DNA from: Vibrio hepatarius | GTDB taxonomy: Bacteria > Pseudomonadota > Gammaproteobacteria > Enterobacterales > Vibrionaceae | Length of the DNA stretch: 35,350 nucleotides | NCBI RefSeq assembly: GCF_018860525.1 | Contig: NZ_JAHKPM010000056.1 | Span: 1 to 35,350, forward strand | Reading direction: 5' to 3' | The notes under the pieces: generated by a model | Seen by the model: only the letters and a program-made list of their open reading frames with translations | The model's database searches: none | What the model was told of the DNA's origin: nothing | Position numbers and translations under genes: made by a program | In this document: positions 31,001-35,350 of the stretch, piece by piece | How positions within the stretch are numbered: the first letter of the stretch is position 1 | How the letters are laid out: each line of letters opens with the position of its first letter

Positions 31001-31018
31001 ATGTGGCATTATAATGAC
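31001..31018 (+). promoter_or_regulatory. Recurrent promoter-like motif upstream of 31087
   Basis: ATGTGGCATTATAATGAC. It contains a good -10-like TATAAT preceded by TGTGGCAT, and no -35 match is seen. It lies 70 bases before the small gene that precedes recA. Confidence 0.6.
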
Positions 31019-31086
31019 AAAGGCTGTATGATAAATTCAAATTACTGAATTATTTACTGACTGATTTTGCACGAGTGGAGGTTAAC

Positions 31087-31416
31087 GTGGCTGTTAAGTG
31101 TATTAAATTTTTTATTGAAACTTCCCAAGATATCCCAGAAGAAGTCACTATTGAGATGAAGGGCGTAACTGAAACCCTAAAAGTAGATAAATTCCTAACA
31201 AAACATTTAAGAACTAAAGATTTAGTATCTTCGTTGAGTAAGCTCGGATACAAGGTGAGCAAAGAAACAGATGAGTCAACCCTGTCAAAACTAGCAAGAT
31301 ACAGAGGAATTAACGATGTCTCTATTAATAAAGAAGAAATTTTCGTTATAAAAAACAAGACTTTAATAAAATATAAAAGTTTTAATCACCATGGTGCAAA
31401 TATTGACAAAACGTAA
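31087..31416 (+). CDS. Unknown protein, 109 aa, upstream of recA
   Basis: GTG at 31087 is chosen because GGAGG (31077-31081) lies 5 bases upstream; the earlier GTG at 31075 has no such signal. Basic and soluble (IKFFIETSQDIPEEVTIEMK, LRTKDLVSSLSKLGYKVSKE). No family recognised. The recA promoter overlaps its 3' end, so recA can be expressed separately or by read-through. Confidence 0.7.
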   Translation: MAVKCIKFFIETSQDIPEEVTIEMKGVTETLKVDKFLTKHLRTKDLVSSLSKLGYKVSKETDESTLSKLARYRGINDVSINKEEIFVIKNKTLIKYKSFNHHGANIDKT

Positions 31417-31431
31417 TCACGTCTCCATAAT
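31403..31431 (+). promoter_or_regulatory. Probable sigma-70 promoter of recA
   Basis: TTGACA (31403-31408), 17-base spacer, CATAAT (31426-31431), about 36 bases before the recA ATG. I see no CTGT-N8-ACAG LexA site in or near it. Confidence 0.65.
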
Positions 31432-31466
31432 GCCATCCATGCGCAAATAACCGACTGTAAATCGTT

Positions 31467-32519
31467 ATGAATGAACAAAAATCTAAGGCGCTTGCCGCTG
31501 CGCTAGGCCAGATTGAGAAACAATTTGGTAAAGGCTCCATCATGAAGCTTGGCGATGACCGAACTATGGATATCGAAACTATCTCAACTGGTTCGCTTAC
31601 ACTTGACTCGGCACTTGGTGCTGGAGGCTTACCAATGGGTCGAATTGTAGAAATCTTTGGCCCAGAATCAAGCGGTAAAACAACACTTACCCTTGAAGTA
31701 ATTGCCGCTGCTCAAAAAGAAGGTAAAACGTGTGCATTTATCGATGCAGAACATGCCCTTGATCCTGTGTACGCAAAAAAGCTTGGTGTTGATATTGATA
31801 GCCTTCTTGTTGCTCAACCAGACACTGGCGAGCAAGCACTAGAGATTGTTGACTCACTTGCTCGCTCAGGCGCAATTGATGTTCTTGTGGTCGATTCAGT
31901 AGCAGCATTAACACCGAAGGCTGAGGTTGAAGGCGAGATGGGTGACAGTCACATGGGACTTCAAGCCAGAATGCTCAGTCAGGCAATGCGCAAGATTACG
32001 GGCAACTTAAAGTCCTCTAATTGTATGTGTATCTTCATCAACCAAATCCGTATGAAAATAGGGGTCATGTTTGGGAATCCCGAGACAACAACAGGCGGGA
32101 ATGCACTTAAGTTCTATGCATCTGTTCGACTTGACATCCGCCGAACAGGCGCTATAAAGAGTGGCGATGAAGTAATCGGTAACGAAACTCGCGTTAAAGT
32201 AGTTAAGAACAAGATTGCTGCCCCATTCCGTGAGGCTAACTTTGCTATCCGTTATGGAGAAGGTATTGATACCGCCTCAGAAATTATTGATATCGGCGTT
32301 AAAGAAAAGGTAATTGACAAAACAGGCGCTTGGTACGGTTACAACGGCAATAAACTAGGTCAAGGTAAAGAAAACTCACGTAATTACCTACTAAAGACCC
32401 CTGAACTCCTTGAAGAAATCAAAGAGAAAATCAAGGGTCACAAGGTCGAAATTGATGACGCTATCCGTGATGAAGAACTAGCTAAATCAAAAGATGACGA
32501 ACTAGAAGAAGAGTTCTAA
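31467..32519 (+). CDS. recA: Recombinase RecA, full length
   Basis: 350 aa, standard length. Walker A GPESSGKT (65-72), the IDAEHALDP and VVDSVAALTP motifs, loop L1 EGEMGDSHMGL, loop L2 GVMFGNPETTTGGNALKFYA, and the acidic C-terminus (KSKDDELEEEF) are all present. RecA forms ATP-dependent filaments on single-stranded DNA for strand exchange and stimulates LexA self-cleavage. It departs from E. coli RecA in several places (for example KSSNCMCIFINQ for the KQSNTLLIFINQ region), consistent with a second, diverged copy. There is no recX downstream; a 5'-truncated gene follows instead. No LexA box was found, so expression may not be SOS-controlled. Confidence 0.96.
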   Translation: MNEQKSKALAAALGQIEKQFGKGSIMKLGDDRTMDIETISTGSLTLDSALGAGGLPMGRIVEIFGPESSGKTTLTLEVIAAAQKEGKTCAFIDAEHALDPVYAKKLGVDIDSLLVAQPDTGEQALEIVDSLARSGAIDVLVVDSVAALTPKAEVEGEMGDSHMGLQARMLSQAMRKITGNLKSSNCMCIFINQIRMKIGVMFGNPETTTGGNALKFYASVRLDIRRTGAIKSGDEVIGNETRVKVVKNKIAAPFREANFAIRYGEGIDTASEIIDIGVKEKVIDKTGAWYGYNGNKLGQGKENSRNYLLKTPELLEEIKEKIKGHKVEIDDAIRDEELAKSKDDELEEEF

Positions 32520-32520
32520 C

Positions 32521-33046
32521 TGGATCATACGTCAAAGAATACGAAGCGAAGTTTGGAAGAAAACCTTATGACATTGTAACTGTCGGTAATTATGCTACGA
32601 CAGGAGCAAGCCGCCACCTTGAGGCTATAACAGACTTCGTGCCTTTGCTTGCGGAAAATGACAAAGATAAATGCATCGAATACATAAAGATTTGTGCTAC
32701 AAAAAACTCAGTACGCATTCAAGAAACTTCTTCAGATGGTGACAAGCTAACCTTGCTAGATATCGAAGAACTTGAAGGAGCAAGAAGCGACAGTCATTAC
32801 TATGCTTTTGGGGTAATTGACGCTTTACTTCAATACCAAGAGCAATTCGATCTTATAGAACTGCAAGCTGCCCTGAACCTAGAAAACCCGAAGGCTGCTC
32901 GATATTTGGTTGCTTTGTACTCGAACGAGTCAGAAGTTCCCTACAATAAACAGAAGTCAATATATCAAAAGGGGCAACATTGGAATCCAGCATCGTTAAG
33001 GAACTCCGTCAATGATTTTACATTTTTAACAACCTGCTTAAGTTAG
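32521..33046 (+). pseudogene. Unknown gene, probably lacking its 5' end
   Basis: The coding frame is open from just after recA (GSYVKEYEAKFGRKPYDIVT, VGNYATTGASRHLEAITDFV) to the stop at 33046, but has no ATG, GTG or TTG until GTG at 32639. The amino-acid pattern upstream of 32639 looks coding, so the true start has probably been lost where recA was inserted. If translated from 32639 it gives 135 aa (CIEYIKICATKNSVRIQETS, YYAFGVIDALLQYQEQFDLI). Family unknown. Confidence 0.5.
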
Positions 33047-33140
33047 TAGGTATTATTTAAGTAAGAATTATTCTAAATGTTGGAATATGTGTGATCTTAC
33101 TTTTAAGAATGTGCGAATAATACACTTATATATTGACAAT

Positions 33141-33157
33141 AATGTGGCATATAATTC
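33141..33157 (+). promoter_or_regulatory. Recurrent promoter-like motif upstream of 33224
   Basis: AATGTGGCATATAATTC, the cleanest copy (TGTGGCA directly followed by TATAAT). It lies about 70 bases before the start of the 174-aa gene. A TTGACA 11 bases before the TATAAT is too close for a normal -35. Confidence 0.6.
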
Positions 33158-33223
33158 TTTACATGAGAATGGATTGCAATATAATGCCCACCCTTTATAA
33201 AATTAATAATAGGGTATAAATAA

Positions 33224-33748
33224 ATGCTCAACAGTCAATACACACAAGATGTAAATGGCGAAAAGGCTATGGTTCACGTTTCTGGCTTAATACCATGCGA
33301 AGGATTTTCTGGAGAGGCAGCCGCGATGCATCAGGAAGTTCTTTTAGATCTAACTAAGCCTTGGATGACCGAGCACCTATCTATGGGAAGATTTAAGCTT
33401 GATTCATTCGATGTCGAAGATTGCATCAACAACTCTCAATACCTTCCAAAGGATGGTGTGCTAGTTAAGTTAAGCTACCTTTGGTCAGGTGTTCTCGATG
33501 ACGAGGAAATGCTCTGTCAAGCAATTCATGGCGGCGCTGAAGCTCACTATGTTTTTAGTGGGTATGTTTGGGTTCAAGATATGTTTGATCCTAATTCGCT
33601 AAACGCTGCTGTCTCTAGCTGGGCATTACTTCAGACTAATAAAATGAAGGTTATTTCAGGTGAGGTCAATCTTCTTGATGACGAAGATCTGATTGGGACG
33701 CAGAACTATGACGTCATCCTCAATAGAGTTAGAGCGTTTTATCACTGA
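33224..33748 (+). CDS. Unknown protein, 174 aa
   Basis: Soluble and acidic (AMVHVSGLIPCEGFSGEAAA, KDGVLVKLSYLWSGVLDDEE, GEVNLLDDEDLIGTQNYDVI). The start at ATG 33224 lies about 70 bases after a recurrent promoter-like motif. No family recognised. An inverted repeat follows it at 33758-33803. Confidence 0.65.
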   Translation: MLNSQYTQDVNGEKAMVHVSGLIPCEGFSGEAAAMHQEVLLDLTKPWMTEHLSMGRFKLDSFDVEDCINNSQYLPKDGVLVKLSYLWSGVLDDEEMLCQAIHGGAEAHYVFSGYVWVQDMFDPNSLNAAVSSWALLQTNKMKVISGEVNLLDDEDLIGTQNYDVILNRVRAFYH

Positions 33749-33757
33749 TATACTCTT

Positions 33758-33803
33758 TGTAGGCTGGCGGCTCTACTTTTTATGGGTGTTCCGCCAACCT
33801 ACA
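33758..33803. repeat. Imperfect inverted repeat downstream of the 174-aa gene
   Basis: TGTAGGCTGGCGG (33758-33770) pairs with CCGCCAACCTACA (33791-33803) with one mismatch and a 20-base loop. It could act as a terminator or RNA-stabilising hairpin. There is no T-run. Confidence 0.5.
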
Positions 33804-33938
33804 CGAATTGCACTTAATGCACTTCAAGACACAATAGTAATACCCTTATGCGGCAGTAAGTTGCTACACCCAACCCTTCAAGCTAATCTATACTTGAGGT
33901 AAAGATAAAGTTAATAAATAAATTTTGGATATTCAAAC

Positions 33939-34577
33939 TCAATTGGAATAAAAATCTGCCTTAACTTCGTTTATCCAATCTTTAATGAATAAAGTTGAAA
34001 CCATTAAGCTAACCCTACCAACCTTCTGGTCTGTTTCGACTAGCTTAAAATCCCATCCCCCCATAGCCACTATCACACCAACAAGTTCCTCCTTATTGTT
34101 ATAAACCCCTCCTCCACTCATGCCAACCTGTATAGGGGCATCTATTACACTAAGTGTGCAGTCTTTAGAGTTCCATTGATTATCAATAAGAAAAAGATCT
34201 TGGAGAAACTTACCTTCTCCATACAAGGTTTTTAAGGGGTTCCATAGGTCTCGACCAAACGTTTTTAGCTCAGAATTTGGTGACGCCTTTCCTATCGGAT
34301 GTATCGACTTGCCCCTATTATCACTCTTAATTATTGATATATCGCATGAAGGATGATGTGCCACTACGCTTGAGAAGTCATAGCTCGCTATATGCTTAGC
34401 TGTAATGCTTAGATTTTCAGTAATAGGGACGCTACTTCCTGCTCCACCAAACAAAAAAGGGATACCCATTACTTGTGAGTCAATTGTAATTTGTTCACCA
34501 TGATATTCATTGAGAACACCATTGCTACAGCCTGCAATTAGAAGTGAGGCTATTATAGTTTCGGATTTCAATCTCAT
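33939..34577 (-). CDS. Trypsin-like serine protease lipoprotein
   Basis: 212 aa. Lipobox LLIAGC (Cys17) predicts a lipid-anchored protein. Candidate catalytic triad of the chymotrypsin fold: His62 in ITAKHIASYD, Asp79 in HHPSCDISIIKSD, Ser154 in APIQVGMSGGGVYN. The GMSGGG-V and the following LVGVIVAMGG strand match trypsin-like (DegP/Trypsin_2) proteases. It is shorter than DegP and has no PDZ domain. It probably processes or degrades envelope proteins. A dead relative lies at 12971-13456. It diverges from the Yip1-like gene by about 100 bases. Confidence 0.85.
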   Translation of the reverse strand: MRLKSETIIASLLIAGCSNGVLNEYHGEQITIDSQVMGIPFLFGGAGSSVPITENLSITAKHIASYDFSSVVAHHPSCDISIIKSDNRGKSIHPIGKASPNSELKTFGRDLWNPLKTLYGEGKFLQDLFLIDNQWNSKDCTLSVIDAPIQVGMSGGGVYNNKEELVGVIVAMGGWDFKLVETDQKVGRVSLMVSTLFIKDWINEVKADFYSN

Positions 34578-34675
34578 TTTTTTAATCTATTTATAACGAA
34601 TTTATTTTGCAATGAAAATGCTTTTCTTTTAATTAAAGCCTGACTCTTATATAGTTATAGAAAAATAGATATTTA

Positions 34676-35317
34676 ATGAATTCAGTTAAAGGAATTTTTA
34701 AACCAGCAGACTACTTTAGGGTTATTGCTAGCAAAGATGGTAAAACCCTTGTAGGTGAAATGCTTAAGAAGATAATTTTTATAATTTCATTCTTTTCAAT
34801 CATCGCTTATCTATCAGTTTTAGGCTTTACCGAAAAAATGGGAATAATGGGAGAAGCAACCTTAGCTACAAAATCAGCTATAGACTCTGGATTATGGGCT
34901 TTTAGTACTTTTTTACTACATGGCCTGATTGCTGCTGTTGTCGCCAAGTTGTTCAGTGTCGATGAAAGAATTTCAGTCATTGTCACATGCTACTTTTGGT
35001 CACACTTATATGGCTGGATTGCAGGGTTTTTAATGTTTGCATTGACATTCTGCTTAGCCTTACTGATAACCGCAGACATACAATTCGCCATAATCTCTTC
35101 AGTAATACCTTTTATAATTGTCAAGGTTTGGTATTTAATGAAAGGGACAGAGATATCTATGCAGACTAGTAAAATAGAAAGTGTTGCCATCCTTATTCTT
35201 TCGTCAGTCCTACTATTCAGTTTAAACTGGTGCCTAAACGAAGCGACTTCGCATTACTTCAGCAAAGAGATGATGGATTTGTACATCGCATCTGGTGACC
35301 ATAAAAGTGACTTCTAA
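34676..35317 (+). CDS. Yip1-like membrane protein
   Basis: 213 aa with about five membrane segments (residues 32-52, 72-92, 101-120 / 115-133, 137-152, 168-186). The N-terminal soluble part (GIFKPADYFRVIASKDGKTL) and the pattern FRV...GKT...hydrophobic core resemble bacterial Yip1/YIP1-domain proteins, which have no clear function. ATG at 34676 is chosen; no strong Shine-Dalgarno. It diverges from the protease gene. Confidence 0.55.
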   Translation: MNSVKGIFKPADYFRVIASKDGKTLVGEMLKKIIFIISFFSIIAYLSVLGFTEKMGIMGEATLATKSAIDSGLWAFSTFLLHGLIAAVVAKLFSVDERISVIVTCYFWSHLYGWIAGFLMFALTFCLALLITADIQFAIISSVIPFIIVKVWYLMKGTEISMQTSKIESVAILILSSVLLFSLNWCLNEATSHYFSKEMMDLYIASGDHKSDF

Positions 35318-35321
35318 CCGC

Positions 35322-35340
35322 CTTATCAGGCGATGCTTCT
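35322..35340 (+). terminator. Short hairpin after the Yip1-like gene
   Basis: CGCC-TTATCA-GGCG (35322-35335), followed by a T-containing but not pure T stretch, 5 bases after the stop. A possible weak terminator. Confidence 0.45.
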
Positions 35341-35350
35341 TATTTCGTTA

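Noticed and set aside
31001..31018. Sigma-54 promoter suggested by TGGCA
   Set aside because: The TTGC(A/T) -12 element is missing at the required distance at all copies of the motif.
31434..31470. Possible LexA box (ACTGTAAATCGTT) before recA
   Set aside because: Only the first half-site CTGT is present; there is no ACAG at the required spacing.
33758..33803. Integron attC-like site
   Set aside because: It is an inverted repeat but lacks the GTTRRRY core and the R'/R'' organisation, and no integrase is nearby.
33693..33902. 69-codon plus-strand frame
   Set aside because: Overlaps the end of the 174-aa gene in another frame and reads through the inverted repeat; no start signal.

Overview
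The window looks like part of a large accessory replicon (plasmid or megaplasmid) or a big genomic island from a gammaproteobacterium. Vibrionaceae is most likely. This is inferred from gene content (H-NS, RodA/PBP2, RecA and ProQ/FinO of gammaproteobacterial type, plus an IS200/IS605 element), low to moderate GC, and a mosaic of intact genes, orphan housekeeping genes and decayed genes. No rRNA, tRNA, CRISPR array, replication origin or intact transfer operon was found.

Layout. 1-3.8 kb: a frameshifted membrane-protein remnant, an intact unknown membrane protein, and an IS200/IS605-type element with intact tnpA and a broken tnpB. The element has truncated a small operon that ends in the 3' tail of a nadE gene. 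3.9-8.7 kb: small unknown genes, a Sel1-repeat lipoprotein containing a 10-base G/C homopolymer, two related unknown genes (one frameshifted at a C7 tract) and two degraded genes. 8.7-12.6 kb: a ProQ/FinO-domain RNA chaperone, a DsbA-like thiol oxidoreductase, an unknown gene, and a Cfr10I/Bse634I-type restriction endonuclease with no methyltransferase nearby. 12.9-14.3 kb: a dead copy of a trypsin-like protease, then a gene-poor stretch with three terminators facing the same way and strongly structured DNA. 14.3-18.2 kb: the cell-elongation pair mrdB (RodA) and mrdA (PBP2), and a cold-shock-domain protein with a long tail. 18.4-21.5 kb: unknown genes and two decayed genes. 21.6-25.9 kb: a type IV prepilin-like protein, an unknown protein and an L,D-transpeptidase lipoprotein in one operon; then a chaperone-like secreted protein, an H-NS protein and other unknowns. 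26-29.1 kb: a two-TM potassium channel divergent from a CorC/CNNM-like transporter, and a flap-endonuclease operon. 29.2-32.5 kb: a second H-NS-like gene, a heavily decayed clpX, a small gene and a full-length recA. 32.5-35.3 kb: a 5'-truncated gene, an unknown gene, an intact trypsin-like lipoprotein protease (paralogue of the dead copy) and a Yip1-like membrane protein.

How it fits together. The replicon carries spare copies of functions usually found once on a chromosome: recA, mrdA, mrdB, csp, hns (two), proQ/finO, dsbA and a 5' nuclease, plus clpX and nadE now dead or fragmentary. The H-NS proteins and the ProQ/FinO protein could buffer its expression in the host. The pilin, oxidoreductase, L,D-transpeptidase and chaperone-like protein would suit assembly of an envelope structure, but no machine is visible here. 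A promoter-like motif, roughly TGTGG(C/T)A followed by an AT-rich -10-like block, recurs about a dozen times between genes on both strands and is the most systematic unexplained signal. Many frames are broken (at least eight loci), so parts of the region are decaying or, less likely, the sequence carries errors.
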